DNA of 64,000 nucleotides, from positions 1,140,001-1,204,000 of the forward strand of contig NZ_CP032509.1 in assembly GCF_003952725.1 (NCBI RefSeq), read 5' to 3'. Shown here in pieces: positions 8,516 through 19,491 of this stretch (position 1 is its first letter; the number at the start of each line of letters is the position of its first letter). The position numbers and the translations under genes are program-made. The notes beneath the pieces were generated by a model. It had not been told where the DNA came from, searched no databases, and saw only the letters and a list, made by a program, of their open reading frames with translations. The stretch is from Georhizobium profundi (lineage in GTDB: Bacteria; Pseudomonadota; Alphaproteobacteria; Rhizobiales; Rhizobiaceae).

Positions 8516-9394
8516 ATGCTAGCGAGACACCAAAATAAAACATCCCTGGCTTTGTATGGGTTAATTGTTTTTTTACTCTGTTTGATCGGCTTGCCGAGCG
8601 GTTCTGCTTGGGGCCAGACCGTAAAAGTCCCGAATGTTTTTGATCCACGGGAGCGGCTGGCCTTGCCAGACCTGTCTGGCGCGGGACGCGTGCGCTTCCT
8701 GATGACGACCGATTTTCCGCCATTCAGCTTTCTCGACCAGAGCGGGCGGCTTGCCGGCTTTCATGTCGACTTAGCGCGGGTGCTCTGCGGGGAACTGGAC
8801 ATCGAGCCCCGCTGCCAGGTCCAGGCGCTGCCATGGGACGAGCTGGAACCGGCGCTCGCGGCCGGCGAGGGAGAGGTGATCATGGCCGGTTTGCAGGTGA
8901 GCGAGGAAAGCCGCGAGCGCTATCTTTTCACCCGCACGATCATGGACTTGCCGGCGCGTTTCGTCGTGAAGGCCGCTGAGGCCGGAACCGACCGGGTGGC
9001 AGCCGATCATTTCGAACTGGGTGCCCGGATCGGTGTCATACAACGCTCCGCCCATGCAGCGATGCTTCAGCGCTTCTTTCCTGATTTGACGCCGGTTCCG
9101 TTCGCGAGTTCCACCATGCTCTACCGCGCCGTCCAGGGCGGCTGGGTCGACGGGATCTTTGCCGACGGGTTGCAACTGTCGTTCTGGCTCGGCAGTCCGG
9201 CTTCGGCCGAATGCTGCGGGTTTCTGGACGGGCCCTTCCTGTCGCGCGAGTTTCTCGGCAACGGGCTCTCGATCGCTGTCAGGAACGATCTGCCCCAACT
9301 CGTGGAAGGTCTCGACTACGCGCTGATGTCGCTCAACAAAAGCGGCCGCTTCGCGGAACTCTATTTGCGCTACTTCCCCAACGGGCTTTACTGA
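8516..9394 (+). CDS. Periplasmic solute-binding protein, family 3 (amino-acid type)
   Basis: 292-residue exported binding protein. A signal peptide (TSLALYGLIVFLLCLIG, cut near SAWG-Q) is followed by a two-lobed family 3 fold: VRFLMTTDFPPFSFLDQSG, LAGFHVDLARVLC, the hinge region GEVIMAGLQVSEESRERYLF, and VQGGWVDGIFADG. The start at 8516 is the ATG nearest the signal peptide, with AAGG eight bases upstream; a longer in-frame extension overlapping the divergent glycosyltransferase seems unlikely. No ABC permease or ATPase is adjacent, so it may serve an unlinked transporter or act as a sensor. The ligand is unknown. Confidence 0.85.
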   Translation: MLARHQNKTSLALYGLIVFLLCLIGLPSGSAWGQTVKVPNVFDPRERLALPDLSGAGRVRFLMTTDFPPFSFLDQSGRLAGFHVDLARVLCGELDIEPRCQVQALPWDELEPALAAGEGEVIMAGLQVSEESRERYLFTRTIMDLPARFVVKAAEAGTDRVAADHFELGARIGVIQRSAHAAMLQRFFPDLTPVPFASSTMLYRAVQGGWVDGIFADGLQLSFWLGSPASAECCGFLDGPFLSREFLGNGLSIAVRNDLPQLVEGLDYALMSLNKSGRFAELYLRYFPNGLY

Positions 9395-9397
9395 GCT

Positions 9398-10279
9398 CTA
9401 GCTGTCGAGCTTGCGAAACGGCAGGGCGAGCGCCCAGCCGAGCCTTGCGGTTTCTTCGCCACGATAGTGCTCGAGGCCGATCTCCATGCCGTCATGGCCG
9501 CGCCGCGGCTGGTCGACATAAGTACCGAACAGTCGATCCCAGAAGGGAAAGTTGAACCCATAATTGGAATTGGTTTCGCGCCTATCGGTGGAGTGGTGGA
9601 CGCGGTGCATGTCGGGCGTCACAATCACAAGGCGCAGCGGCGCATCCAGCCATTTCGGCAGCCTCAGATTGGCGTGATTGAACATCGACGCGCCGTTCAA
9701 AACGATCTCGAAGATCAGAACGGCAAGGGCAGGTGCGCCGAGCAGAATGACGATCACAGCTTTCCAGACCATGGAGAGCACGATCTCCAGAGGATGAAAG
9801 CGCAACGCGGTGGTGAAGTCGAAGCCGCTGTCGGCATGGTGCATGCGGTGGATGCGCCACAATAGCGGGAAGCGATGGCTCGCCCAATGTTCGAGCCAGA
9901 TGGCGAAGTCGAGTACGATGAAGGCGATGAGGCCGGCAAGCCAGACGGGAACGTCGAGCACATTGAAGAGGCCGATGCCGCGGCTTTCTGCCCAAAGCGC
10001 GGTGCCGACGGCAGCCAGCGGAAAGACGATGCGCAGGCAGACCGACGACAGGACGACCATGGAGACGTTGGTAATCCAACGCTTCGAGCGCCACGCACCA
10101 ACCATCTCGGGCCGCTCCAGCCGGGGTGCTGCCAGTTCCAAAAGCGCCATAGCCGCAAAGATGGCGAGGAAGACGCCCATCCGCACGACCGGTTCGCTCA
10201 AGCCGAACAGTTCCATCGCGAGGGGTCGCTCCTTGATTGCCTCTACCATCGATATGGCGCCGAGCACCGGTTGCCGCAA
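9398..10279 (-). CDS. Sterol desaturase / fatty acid hydroxylase family protein
   Basis: 293-residue integral membrane di-iron oxygenase family member. The histidine boxes are present and well spaced: EHWASH (HxxxH), HRMHH, NHANL and HRVHHS, then NYGFNFPFWDRLFGTY. About four hydrophobic segments precede and separate the boxes. Members hydroxylate or desaturate fatty acyl chains, sterols, carotenoids or hopanoids; the substrate here cannot be told. Alternative starts exist at 10249 and 10216, and the last has GGAG further upstream. It converges on the binding-protein gene with three bases between stops. Confidence 0.88.
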   Translation of the reverse strand: MRQPVLGAISMVEAIKERPLAMELFGLSEPVVRMGVFLAIFAAMALLELAAPRLERPEMVGAWRSKRWITNVSMVVLSSVCLRIVFPLAAVGTALWAESRGIGLFNVLDVPVWLAGLIAFIVLDFAIWLEHWASHRFPLLWRIHRMHHADSGFDFTTALRFHPLEIVLSMVWKAVIVILLGAPALAVLIFEIVLNGASMFNHANLRLPKWLDAPLRLVIVTPDMHRVHHSTDRRETNSNYGFNFPFWDRLFGTYVDQPRRGHDGMEIGLEHYRGEETARLGWALALPFRKLDS

Positions 10280-10418
10280 CGCAAACTGCGTTCACGAAGG
10301 CGCGAAATGTTGACGCGAAAGGGTCGGCACGGCATAGCTGCGGCCAGCCAGCCCCACGGGCCGGCCTTGCGGGTGCTTCAGGCGCCGGCCCCTCTGACAA
10401 GCACGGACAATTGAGACG

Positions 10419-12098
10419 ATGAGCGATCCCGAGCGAGGCGCAAGCCTGTCCCATCACGAGAGTTTCGATCCGGATGTGATCGCGGCGGCTCAAGGCGGAA
10501 AGGCCTGGCCGTTCGAGGAGGCGCGCAAGCTCGTCAAACGCTATGAAAAGAGCGGCTTTCCGGATGTGGTGCTTTTCGAAACCGGCTATGGCCCCTCGGG
10601 CCTGCCGCATATCGGAACGTTTGGTGAAGTGGCGCGCACCTCGATGGTGCGCCACGCGTTCCGCGTTTTGACCGGCGACCGGGTGCCGACCAAGCTCATC
10701 TGCTTCTCGGATGACATGGACGGGCTTCGCAAGGTGCCGGACAACGTGCCGAACAAGGAGATGATGGCGACTTATCTCGGCAAGCCGCTGAGCCGCGTGC
10801 CGGACCCGTTCTCCGATGCGCATCCCTCTTTCGCTGCCGCCAACAATGCCCGGCTGCGCTCGTTCCTTGATCGCTTCGGCTTCGACTACGAATTTGCCTC
10901 CGCCACCGACTACTACACGTCAGGCCGGTTCGACGAAGCGCTCCTGCGCATGCTGGCCGTCTATGACGACGTGATGGCGATCATCCTGCCGACGCTCGGC
11001 GAGGAGCGCCGCGCGACCTATTCGCCCTTTCTGCCGATCTGCCCGCGCACGGGCGTCGTGCTGCAGGTGCCGATGGTGGATCGCGACGTCGCGGCGGGAA
11101 CGGTGACCTACCTGGACCCTGAGACCGGCGAGCGCATGGTAACGCCGGTGACCGGCGGCAACGTCAAGTGCCAGTGGAAGGCCGATTGGGCGCTGCGCTG
11201 GTTCGCGCTCGGCGTCGATTACGAGATGGCGGGCAAGGATTTGATCGACAGCGTCACGCTGTCCTCCAAGATCTGCAAGGCGCTCGGCGGAACGCCGCCG
11301 GAAGGCTTCAACTACGAGCTGTTCCTGGACGACAAGGGTCAGAAGATCTCCAAGTCGAAGGGCAACGGGCTGACGATCGACGAATGGCTCGCTTACGCGC
11401 CGAGCGAGAGCCTGTCGCTCTACATGTTCCAGAAGCCCAAGACGGCGAAGCGGCTGCATTTCGACGTCATTCCGCGTGCTGTCGACGAATACTACCAGTT
11501 CCTCAGCGCCTACGAGAAGCAGGACTGGCCGACCCGGCTCTCCAATCCCGTCTGGCACATGCATGATGGTGAGCCGCCGGCCATCGATCTGCCGGTGCCA
11601 TTCGCTCTGCTGCTCAATCTCGTAAGCGCGTCGAACGCCCATGACAATGCTGTGCTCTGGGGCTTTATCTCGCGCTATGCGCCAGGCGTCACGGCCGAGA
11701 CGCATCCCGAGCTCGACCGGCTGGTCGGCTATGCGATCCGCTATTTCGACGACTTCGTGAAGCCGGCGAAGCGGTTCCGTGCGCCAGATGCGGTCGAGCG
11801 GGAAGCCTTGGCAGCGCTGTCTGAAAAACTCGGCACGCTGCCGGCGGATGCGGACGGTGCGGTCATCCAGGATGCGGCGCTCGACGTGGCGCGCGCCATC
11901 GAGCGTTACCAGGATCACGCCAAGAAGAGCCCATCGGGTGGCCCCGGCGTTTCGATCGCCTTCTTCCAGATGATTTATGAGGTGCTTCTCGGGCAGGAGC
12001 GCGGGCCGCGCTTTGGCTCTTTTGCGGCGCTTTACGGGATCGCGGAAACGCGGGCACTGATCGACGACGCTCTTGAGGGCCGGTTGACGGCTGCCTGA
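10419..12098 (+). CDS. lysS: Lysyl-tRNA synthetase, class I
   Basis: Charges tRNA-Lys. The 559-residue protein is the class I (archaeal-type) enzyme that replaces class II LysRS in many alphaproteobacteria. The Rossmann HIGH motif appears as [13 protein letters not shown] (about residues 58-70) and the KMSKS motif as [13 protein letters not shown] (about 307-319). [14 protein letters not shown] and [16 protein letters not shown] are other family blocks. The ATG at 10419 follows AATTGAGACG. It stands alone, converging on the nuclease-like gene. Confidence 0.96.
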   Translation: MSDPERGASLSHHESFDPDVIAAAQGGKAWPFEEARKLVKRYEKSGFPDVVLFETGYGPSGLPHIGTFGEVARTSMVRHAFRVLTGDRVPTKLICFSDDMDGLRKVPDNVPNKEMMATYLGKPLSRVPDPFSDAHPSFAAANNARLRSFLDRFGFDYEFASATDYYTSGRFDEALLRMLAVYDDVMAIILPTLGEERRATYSPFLPICPRTGVVLQVPMVDRDVAAGTVTYLDPETGERMVTPVTGGNVKCQWKADWALRWFALGVDYEMAGKDLIDSVTLSSKICKALGGTPPEGFNYELFLDDKGQKISKSKGNGLTIDEWLAYAPSESLSLYMFQKPKTAKRLHFDVIPRAVDEYYQFLSAYEKQDWPTRLSNPVWHMHDGEPPAIDLPVPFALLLNLVSASNAHDNAVLWGFISRYAPGVTAETHPELDRLVGYAIRYFDDFVKPAKRFRAPDAVEREALAALSEKLGTLPADADGAVIQDAALDVARAIERYQDHAKKSPSGGPGVSIAFFQMIYEVLLGQERGPRFGSFAALYGIAETRALIDDALEGRLTAA

Positions 12099-12106
12099 CC
12101 GCTGCC

Positions 12107-12808
12107 TCAGCGCGGATCGGAACCATGGATGCCGATGCGGGCCTCGCGCGCCGCGTCGGCAAGCTCCGCATAGGCGGAACCCGGCTCGGCATCGACCCAG
12201 CCATTGGTGACGAGCCAGGCGGCGATATCGGTCTCTCCCCGCATGCAGTTGGCCGTTGCCGTCCCTTCCCAGTTCGCCTCGTCGAGATCGCAGGCGAGCG
12301 CGCGGCCGCGCAAGAAATTGCGGAATGCGGTCCGGGCAATCATGCCGCACGGCCAGCGCTGCCCGCTTTCATCCGGGCAGAACCGGTCGGCCGGCGTCGG
12401 CACGATGCCTTCGAGCGCAAGATTGCGGCCGGAAATCGAGACCAGTCCAGCGGACAGGGCAAGCGGCCGGTAGAGGAGCGGCTTTGGTTCCTCGCGCGGC
12501 GGTGGCGGTTCGGAGATCGGCTCGCGCGCCTCGATCCGTTCCAACTCGTCAGGAGCCGCCGTGAAAGGCTGGCCGAAGAGATCGGGATCCACCGGTCTCG
12601 CAATGCTGATTTGTGAAGATTGCGAGGGGAATGTCGATGGCTCTGGGTGTGTCGGAGCTGGATCGGGGGAGACTTCGGTCGTCTGCTGAGGCGGGCGCTC
12701 CACCACTTCCAGGGCGGCGAAATAATCCATGGCGGTGAAGAGGCCGATCAGCAGGCATGCGATCAGCGTCACCGGCAGGATCAGGCTGCGCAGGAAGCGC
12801 TTGATCAC
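12107..12808 (-). CDS. Membrane-anchored thermonuclease-like protein with degenerate active site
   Basis: About 233 residues from a GTG at 12808 that overlaps the stop of the upstream repressor gene (GTGA). One N-terminal membrane helix (SLILPVTLIACLLIGLF) is followed by a proline-rich linker and a C-terminal domain with the SNase-like layout: RFCPDESGQRWPCGMIARTA, then RALACDLDEANWEGTATANC, then DIAAWLVTNGWVDAEPGSAY. The RLxGIDxPE motif is replaced by LEGIVPTPAD and the YGR motif by WEGT, so catalytic arginines and the calcium aspartate appear lost. It is probably a non-catalytic binding domain. Nuclease function should not be assumed. Confidence 0.75.
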   Translation of the reverse strand: MIKRFLRSLILPVTLIACLLIGLFTAMDYFAALEVVERPPQQTTEVSPDPAPTHPEPSTFPSQSSQISIARPVDPDLFGQPFTAAPDELERIEAREPISEPPPPREEPKPLLYRPLALSAGLVSISGRNLALEGIVPTPADRFCPDESGQRWPCGMIARTAFRNFLRGRALACDLDEANWEGTATANCMRGETDIAAWLVTNGWVDAEPGSAYAELADAAREARIGIHGSDPR

Positions 12809-13461
12809 TGGCTTGCCCAGATGATGCGGGCGACCCATTCGACGTCGGTCATGTCGAACACCCGGTTTTCATGCTCGATATTGAGCGATGACAGCTCGAT
12901 CGTACGGGCCGTCTGGCGGTGCAGAATCTTGGCCATGACCTCGCCTTCGCGAGTCTTGACGACCACGCGGTCGCCGCGCCGAACCTGGGCATGGGGCTCC
13001 ACGATCAACACGTCTCCGTCCCGGTAGAGCGGAAGCATGGATTCGCCTTGAACTTCGAGCGCGTAGACGCCCTTGCCGCCGGGAGCCGTCGGGAAATCGA
13101 CCATCTCCCAACCCTGGCCGGCCGGAAATCCGCCATCGTCAAAAAAGCCGCCGGCGCCGGCCTGGGCGAAACCGAGAAGGGGAATGGCGTTCGAACCGGG
13201 TGCGGCACGCTCGGATCCTGCGCCTGCCGCCTGGCCGCGCACCATGGCCATGAACTCTTCCAGCGAGGAGCCCGTCGCTTCGAGCACCTTGGACACGGAT
13301 TCGGTCGACGGCCAGCGGGACCGGCCGTCGGACGCCTGGCGCTTGGACTTGTTGAAGGATGTGGGGTCGAGCCCGGCACGCCGCGCGAGGCCCGATGGCG
13401 AGAGCTGATGGCGCTCGGCCAAGGCATCGATCGCTGCCCATATGCGGTCATGGGAAAGCAT
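12805..13461 (-). CDS. HTH transcriptional repressor with S24 (LexA-like) peptidase domain
   Basis: 218-residue phage-repressor-type regulator. The N-terminal helix-turn-helix (LSPSGLARRAGLDPTSFNKSKR, positions about 20-41) is followed by a linker with Ala-Gly bonds (GFAQAGAGG) and the S24 domain. The serine lies in VQGESMLPLYRDGDVLIV (about 140) and the lysine in GEVMAKILH (about 176), the expected Ser-Lys dyad. Proteins of this type bind operators and may be cleaved under stress. The next gene is translationally coupled (GTGA). It is a chromosomal regulator, with no phage genes nearby. Confidence 0.88.
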   Translation of the reverse strand: MLSHDRIWAAIDALAERHQLSPSGLARRAGLDPTSFNKSKRQASDGRSRWPSTESVSKVLEATGSSLEEFMAMVRGQAAGAGSERAAPGSNAIPLLGFAQAGAGGFFDDGGFPAGQGWEMVDFPTAPGGKGVYALEVQGESMLPLYRDGDVLIVEPHAQVRRGDRVVVKTREGEVMAKILHRQTARTIELSSLNIEHENRVFDMTDVEWVARIIWASQ

Positions 13462-13556
13462 GCTTGGGTTCCCGCTCGATCAGGGCGGCCGTTGAATGCG
13501 GCTGCATTCCGGTTGTTCTACCGCCAGGACAGCGCGGAGTAAAGAGATGTAGGAAT

Positions 13557-13583
13557 AAAATCCCTAGAATGACCTAGGATTTT
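13557..13583 (-). terminator. Possible terminator at the isomerase stop
   Basis: On the minus strand AAAATCCTAGG and CTAGGGATTTT form a hairpin with one bulged G around TCATT, ending in an A/T-rich stretch. The isomerase stop codon lies inside the stem. It could end the isomerase transcript or act as an operator for the S24 repressor, which starts about 100 bases downstream. Confidence 0.4.
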
Positions 13584-14197
13584 GCAGCGCTGAACGGAGC
13601 GCGGCCGGATGCGAGTGCGCGGTCGAGATCGTCGATCCGGTCCTGGCCCCAGAAGACTTCGCCGTTGAGCACATAGGCCGGCACACCCACGGCATCGGCG
13701 GCGATGGCTTCTTGCGTGTTCTGGCGGCGGCGAGCGGCGATATCTTCGCCTTGCGCGGCGCTCAAGATGGCGTCGCCATCGAAGCCGCATGCATTGAGGT
13801 AGCGCGTGATGACGGCGGGATCGGAGATGTTCTCCTCACGGGCCCAAACGGCGGAGAAGATCTCGAACATGTAGGCCGACGGGTCCTGTTTCTCGTCGAG
13901 CAGCGCGATCACGGCCTGGTCGGCGAGCGTCGCATCGACCGGAAAGTGCCGTGGTGCGAGATTGATGGGCAGGCCGCGGCGGTCGGCTGCCCGCTGCAGT
14001 TCCAGAAGCCGGTAGCGCTGGCGAGCGAGCGGCCGCTCCTTCAGCGGCTTGGCACCGGAATTGCCGAAGATCGCGGCGATATCGACCGGCTTGTAGGCGA
14101 TGCCACAACCGTGTTTGGCGGCGATTTCCTCAAGCGCCTTGTGTCCGAGATAAACGAAGGGAGATGCGCCGAAGAAGTAATAATCGATCGTGGCCAT
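13574..14197 (-). CDS. 2-hydroxychromene-2-carboxylate isomerase family protein (DsbA fold)
   Basis: 207-residue glutathione-S-transferase kappa/DsbA-like protein. The start MATIDYYFFGASPFVYLGHKA has the family pattern F-x-SP-F/Y-YLG, with a serine where thioredoxins have CxxC. The C-terminal GVPAYVLNGEVFWGQDRIDDL (split here) is also conserved. The named reaction is a GSH-dependent isomerisation in naphthalene breakdown, but most homologues have no demonstrated substrate. It follows the CopD-like gene on the same strand with a 25-base gap, so the two may be co-transcribed. Confidence 0.85.
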   Translation of the reverse strand: MATIDYYFFGASPFVYLGHKALEEIAAKHGCGIAYKPVDIAAIFGNSGAKPLKERPLARQRYRLLELQRAADRRGLPINLAPRHFPVDATLADQAVIALLDEKQDPSAYMFEIFSAVWAREENISDPAVITRYLNACGFDGDAILSAAQGEDIAARRRQNTQEAIAADAVGVPAYVLNGEVFWGQDRIDDLDRALASGRAPFSAAKS

Positions 14198-14222
14198 AGG
14201 GCTGCTCCCTGTGATGTATCTA

Positions 14223-14678
14223 TTACCAATAACGTCCGGTCGTGGCGATCACCACCGTCAGCAGGCCGAGCACGAGGTTCATGCCGACGAATTTGCGGAT
14301 CTTGTCGAGGTTGCGCGCGCCTTGCGCATAATCGCCGGCATCGATTGCTGTTCGGAACCGCTTCCAGGGCGCCGCGACGATGTGGAAGAAGAGCAGCATC
14401 ATGAGAATGCCCGTCAGCGTCATGACATGGACGGAGATAGGCGCGCCGGCAAAACCGCCGAAGGTGACGAAGATCATCGCGAATCCCGTAACGAGGAGCG
14501 CGATGACGGCCCAGCCGACGGCGGGCAGAAACTTGGCGAAGACGTTGCGCCAGAGCGTCAACCGGGCGGCCGGATCCAGCGGGGCTGCGGCGGGGCGCAG
14601 GACGAGATAGGCGAACGCCATGCCGCCGACCCAGAAGACGGTGGCAAGGACATGGATGGCGAGGAGGAGAATGGTCAT
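14223..14678 (-). CDS. CopD-like four-helix inner membrane protein
   Basis: 151 residues with four hydrophobic segments: ILLLAIHVLATVFWVGGMAF, a segment around AVGWAVIALLVTGF, MTLTGILMMLLFFHIVAAP, and MNLVLGLLTVVIATTG. Conserved histidines in helices one and three (IHVLATVFWVGG and FFHIVAAPW) match the CopD family, whose members are tied to copper handling or haem/quinone chemistry. Function here is unproven. It lies directly upstream of the DsbA-like isomerase gene. Confidence 0.78.
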   Translation of the reverse strand: MTILLLAIHVLATVFWVGGMAFAYLVLRPAAAPLDPAARLTLWRNVFAKFLPAVGWAVIALLVTGFAMIFVTFGGFAGAPISVHVMTLTGILMMLLFFHIVAAPWKRFRTAIDAGDYAQGARNLDKIRKFVGMNLVLGLLTVVIATTGRYW

Positions 14679-14719
14679 GCCCGTTCCCTATCGCGCCCTC
14701 GATGCTGCGGCAATGGCAT

Positions 14720-14745
14720 AAAAAACCCGGCGGAGACCGCCGGGT
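14720..14745 (-). terminator. Intrinsic terminator of the beta-oxidation operon
   Basis: Perfect 9-bp stem ACCCGGCGG/CCGCCGGGT with a three-base loop, followed on the minus strand by six T. It lies about 25 bases beyond the stop of the 14771-16984 gene and so ends the leftward fatty-acid operon. Confidence 0.9.
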
Positions 14746-14770
14746 CGATGTTGGTGCGAAATGGACCGGA

Positions 14771-16984
14771 TCAGGCCGCCTGTTTGACCGCTTCTTCCTG
14801 GCCGAAGCGCTGGTAGAAGGTCTCGCCGGACTTGGCGAGTTCTTGGACGATGCGGGTCGGCTTGAAGTGCTTGCCGTAGTTTTTCGCGAGCGTCTTGCAG
14901 AGTTCCTCGAACTTCGCCGCGCCCATGGCGTCGATGTAGGAGATGGCGCCGCCCGTATAGGGAGCGAAACCGAAGCCGAGGATGGAGCCGACGTCGGCTT
15001 CGCGCGGATCGGTCACGATGCCTTCTTCCATGGTCCGTGTTGCTTCAAGCGCGATGCCGATAAGGAAGCGCTGCTTCAGGACCTCGACATCGACGTCATC
15101 GGCCTTCTGCTGTGGGAAGAGCGTCTTGAGCTCCGGCCAGAGGTGCTTCTTCGCCGGCTTCGCCGGATAGTCGTAGAAGCCCTTGCCGTTCTTGCGGCCG
15201 AAGCGACCATGCTTGTCGACCATCGTGTTGACGAGGTCCATGTGGCGCGGATCGACGGCTTTTTCTCCAAGATCGGCGATGGCAGCCTTCAGGATCTTCT
15301 GTGACAGGTCGAGCGCCACTTCGTCGTTGAGCGAAAGCGGGCCGACCGGCATGCCGGCCATCTTGGCGGCATTCTCGATCATCGCCGGCGGGACGCCCTC
15401 GATCAGCATGTTGTAGGCTTCGTTCATGTAGCCGAGCACGCAGCGATTGACGTAGAAGCCGCGCGTGTCGTTGACGACGATCGGCGTCTTCTTGATTGCG
15501 GCGACGTAGTCGAGCGCCATGGCGAGCGCCTTATCGCCGGTCTTCTTGCCGAGGATGATCTCGACCAGCATCATCTTGTCGACGGGCGAGAAGAAGTGGA
15601 TGCCGATGAAGTTCTTCGGGCGCTTGGAGTTCTTGGCCAAGCCGGTGATCGGCAGCGTCGAGGTGTTGGAGGCGAAGACGGCGGCCGGCTTCAGCACATC
15701 CTCGACTGCCTCGGTTACGGTCTTCTTGATGTCGCGATCCTCGAACACCGCCTCGATCACGAGATCGGCGCCGTCGAGATCGGCGTAATCGGACGACGGC
15801 GTGATCAGCGAGAGGAGTGCGTCGCCTTCCTCCTGCGTGGTCTTGCCCTTCTGGACGCCCTTCTTCACGATGTCGGCGGAGTGTGCCTTGCCCTTCTCGG
15901 CGGCTTCCATGTCGCGGTCGACGAGCACGACCGGGATGCCGGCTTTGGCCGTCACATAGGCGATGCCCGCACCCATGAAGCCGGCGCCAACGACACCGAT
16001 CTTCTTGAACTTGGTCGGCTTCACGTCTGCCGGACGGCGCGCGCCCTTGTTCAGCTCCTGCATGGAGACGAAAAGCGAGCGGATCATGCCGAAGGCTTCC
16101 GGCGTCTGCAGGACGTGGGTGAAATAGCGCTGCTCGACCTTGAGTGCCGTATCGAACGGCAGCTGCAGGCCTTCGAAAACGCATTTGAGAATCGCCAGCG
16201 CGCCAGGATAGTTGCCGTTGGTCTCGCGGCGCAGGATGCCGGAGGCGGCAGGCCAGAGCTGGGCGCCCTGCGGCGACCAGACGGCGCCTCCGGGAGCCTT
16301 GAAGCCCTTTTCATCCCACGGCTGAACCGGCTTCAGGCCATCCTTGATCATCTTCTTGGCGGTCGCGACAAGCTTTTTCGGCTCTGCGATCTCGTGGATC
16401 AGGCCCATGGCCTTGGCGCGCTGCGGCGACAGCGACGACCCGGTCGTCATCATCTGCAGGGCGTCCTGCGCATTGGTGAGACGGGGAACGCGCTGCGTGC
16501 CGCCGGCACCGGGGAAGATGCCGACCTTGACTTCCGGCAGGCCCATCTTGACCGACTTGTCATCAGCCGCGACGCGGCCGTGGCAGGCGAGCGACAGTTC
16601 CAGCGCGCCGCCCATGCAGGTGCCGTTGATTGCGGAAACCCACGGCTTGCCGCAGGTCTCGATCTTGCGCCACAGCCAGCTCATGCGTCCGGCCGCGTCG
16701 AAGAGCTTCTTCGTGGCATTGCCGGCGTCCGTGGCCTTTTCCTCGGCCATCATCGCGAACATGCCCTTGAGCATGGTGAGGTCGGCGCCACCGGAGAAGG
16801 TCTTCTTGCCGGAGGTGAAGACGACGCCCTTGACCTTGTCGTCGGCTGTCGTCGCGTCACAGATCGCCTCGATCTCGTCCATCACCTCCATGGTGAAGAC
16901 GTTCATCGACTTGTCGGGCATGTCCCAGGTGACGAGAGCGATGCCGTCATTGTCGGTTTCGACGGTGAAGTTCTTGTAAGCCAT
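14771..16984 (-). CDS. fadJ: Bifunctional enoyl-CoA hydratase / 3-hydroxyacyl-CoA dehydrogenase (FadJ/FadB type)
   Basis: 737-residue multifunctional beta-oxidation enzyme in the cytoplasm. The N-terminal crotonase domain (about 1-190) has the oxyanion-hole block [15 protein letters not shown] and the glutamate-bearing [12 protein letters not shown] and [18 protein letters not shown]. The NAD-binding domain begins near residue 325 with [36 protein letters not shown] holds the catalytic histidine. The C-terminal half contains the paired dehydrogenase helical domains. It is the last gene of the operon, 21 bases after the thiolase, and is followed by a terminator. The fadJ symbol is by type; fadB is equally used. 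Confidence 0.93.
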   Translation of the reverse strand: MAYKNFTVETDNDGIALVTWDMPDKSMNVFTMEVMDEIEAICDATTADDKVKGVVFTSGKKTFSGGADLTMLKGMFAMMAEEKATDAGNATKKLFDAAGRMSWLWRKIETCGKPWVSAINGTCMGGALELSLACHGRVAADDKSVKMGLPEVKVGIFPGAGGTQRVPRLTNAQDALQMMTTGSSLSPQRAKAMGLIHEIAEPKKLVATAKKMIKDGLKPVQPWDEKGFKAPGGAVWSPQGAQLWPAASGILRRETNGNYPGALAILKCVFEGLQLPFDTALKVEQRYFTHVLQTPEAFGMIRSLFVSMQELNKGARRPADVKPTKFKKIGVVGAGFMGAGIAYVTAKAGIPVVLVDRDMEAAEKGKAHSADIVKKGVQKGKTTQEEGDALLSLITPSSDYADLDGADLVIEAVFEDRDIKKTVTEAVEDVLKPAAVFASNTSTLPITGLAKNSKRPKNFIGIHFFSPVDKMMLVEIILGKKTGDKALAMALDYVAAIKKTPIVVNDTRGFYVNRCVLGYMNEAYNMLIEGVPPAMIENAAKMAGMPVGPLSLNDEVALDLSQKILKAAIADLGEKAVDPRHMDLVNTMVDKHGRFGRKNGKGFYDYPAKPAKKHLWPELKTLFPQQKADDVDVEVLKQRFLIGIALEATRTMEEGIVTDPREADVGSILGFGFAPYTGGAISYIDAMGAAKFEELCKTLAKNYGKHFKPTRIVQELAKSGETFYQRFGQEEAVKQAA

Positions 16985-17005
16985 GGTTTCAAATCTCCCC
17001 GGTTC

Positions 17006-18214
<1,209 letters not shown>

Positions 18215-18252
18215 TCGTCAGGTCTCCCTAGTTCGAAGCTATGGCCACCCGC

Positions 18253-19422
18253 TCAAAGCGAGCGGGCGATCAGAAGCTTCATGATTTCGTTGGTGCCGCC
18301 GTAGATCCGCTGGACGCGGGCGTCGCGGAACATGCGGGCGATGGGGTATTCGTTCATGTAGCCATAGCCGCCGAAGAGCTGCAGGCATTCGTCGGCGACC
18401 CGGCACTGCAGGTCGCTCAAGAGGTACTTGGCCATGGACGCCGTGGTCGTCGTCAGCTCGCCCTTGAGGTGCTGATCGACGCAATGATCGACGAAGACGC
18501 GTGCCATCGTCGCTTCGGACTTCAGTTCGGCGAGCTTGAACTGCGTGTTCTGGAACTCGATCACGGCCTTGCCGAAGGCTTTCCGTTCCTTGACGTAGTC
18601 GATGGTGACGGCAAGCGCCCGCTCGATCATCGCGATCGCCTGATTGGCGATCAGCAGGCGCTCCTGCGGCAGTTGCTCCATCAGCTGGATGAAGCCCTGG
18701 CCCTCGTCAGTGCCGAGCATGTTCGACGTCGGGATGCGGACATCGTTGAAGAAGAGCTCGGACGTGTCGTTGGCCTTCAGCCCGATCTTGTCGAGGTTGC
18801 GGCCGCGCTCGAACCCTTCGACCTCGTCGGTTTCTACCACCATCAGAGAGGTGCCCTTGGCACCCTTCGCCGGGTCGGTCTTGGCGACGACGATGATCAG
18901 ATTGGCGTGCTGGCCGTTGGTGATAAAGGTCTTGGAGCCGTTGACCAGGTACTGGTTGCCGTCCTTCTTCGCGGTCGTCTTGACGCCCTGAAGGTCGGAG
19001 CCGGCACCGGGCTCAGTCATGGCAATCGCGCCGACGAGTTCGCCGGTCGCCATGCGAGGCAGCCATCTCTGCTTCTGCTCCTCGGAGCCGTAATGCAGGA
19101 TGTAGGGCGCGACAATCGCGTTGTGGAGCGCGATACCGAAGCCGTCGGTGCCGGTGCGGCCGAGCGCTTCGATGATCACCGCCTCATGGGCGTAGGAGCC
19201 GCCCGACCCACCGTATTCCTCCGGCATGGATGCGCAGAGAAGGCCTGCTTCTCCCGCCTTCGTCCAGCTTTCCCGGTCGACCATCTCCTGCTTTTCGAAC
19301 AGCTCATAGTGCGGCGCGATCTCGTCCTTGAGCCAGCGCGTCGCCATTTCTTCGAGCATGGCGACATCGTCTGTCCGCCAGGCGGGCAGCGGGATGCCGA
19401 GAACTTCGGATGGCTGGATCAT
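18253..19422 (-). CDS. Acyl-CoA dehydrogenase, long-chain (ACADL-like) type
   Basis: 389-residue FAD enzyme that introduces the trans-2 double bond into acyl-CoA. The start at 19422 (MIQPSEVLGIPLP) has GGAGGAAACAGTC upstream. Family blocks include GAIAMTEPGAGSDLQG, NGSKTFITNGQHA, and the C-terminal RIYGGTNEIMKLLIARSL. The usual C-terminal catalytic Glu of the IYEG type is replaced by Gly. As known for LCAD and isovaleryl-CoA dehydrogenase, the base is then expected to be the Glu in LPQERLLIA. The substrate could be long-chain or branched. It is in the same operon as the dehydrogenase upstream. Confidence 0.92.
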   Translation of the reverse strand: MIQPSEVLGIPLPAWRTDDVAMLEEMATRWLKDEIAPHYELFEKQEMVDRESWTKAGEAGLLCASMPEEYGGSGGSYAHEAVIIEALGRTGTDGFGIALHNAIVAPYILHYGSEEQKQRWLPRMATGELVGAIAMTEPGAGSDLQGVKTTAKKDGNQYLVNGSKTFITNGQHANLIIVVAKTDPAKGAKGTSLMVVETDEVEGFERGRNLDKIGLKANDTSELFFNDVRIPTSNMLGTDEGQGFIQLMEQLPQERLLIANQAIAMIERALAVTIDYVKERKAFGKAVIEFQNTQFKLAELKSEATMARVFVDHCVDQHLKGELTTTTASMAKYLLSDLQCRVADECLQLFGGYGYMNEYPIARMFRDARVQRIYGGTNEIMKLLIARSL

Positions 19423-19491
19423 GACTGTTTCCTCCAAAACAGTTCGGGCAGGCACTGCAAGATGCGCCTGCCCAACGAGGCCGATCGACTT

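Noticed and set aside
12805..13461. Prophage remnant suggested by the S24 repressor
   Set aside because: No integrase, structural, lysis or attachment sequences lie nearby; neighbours are ordinary chromosomal genes.
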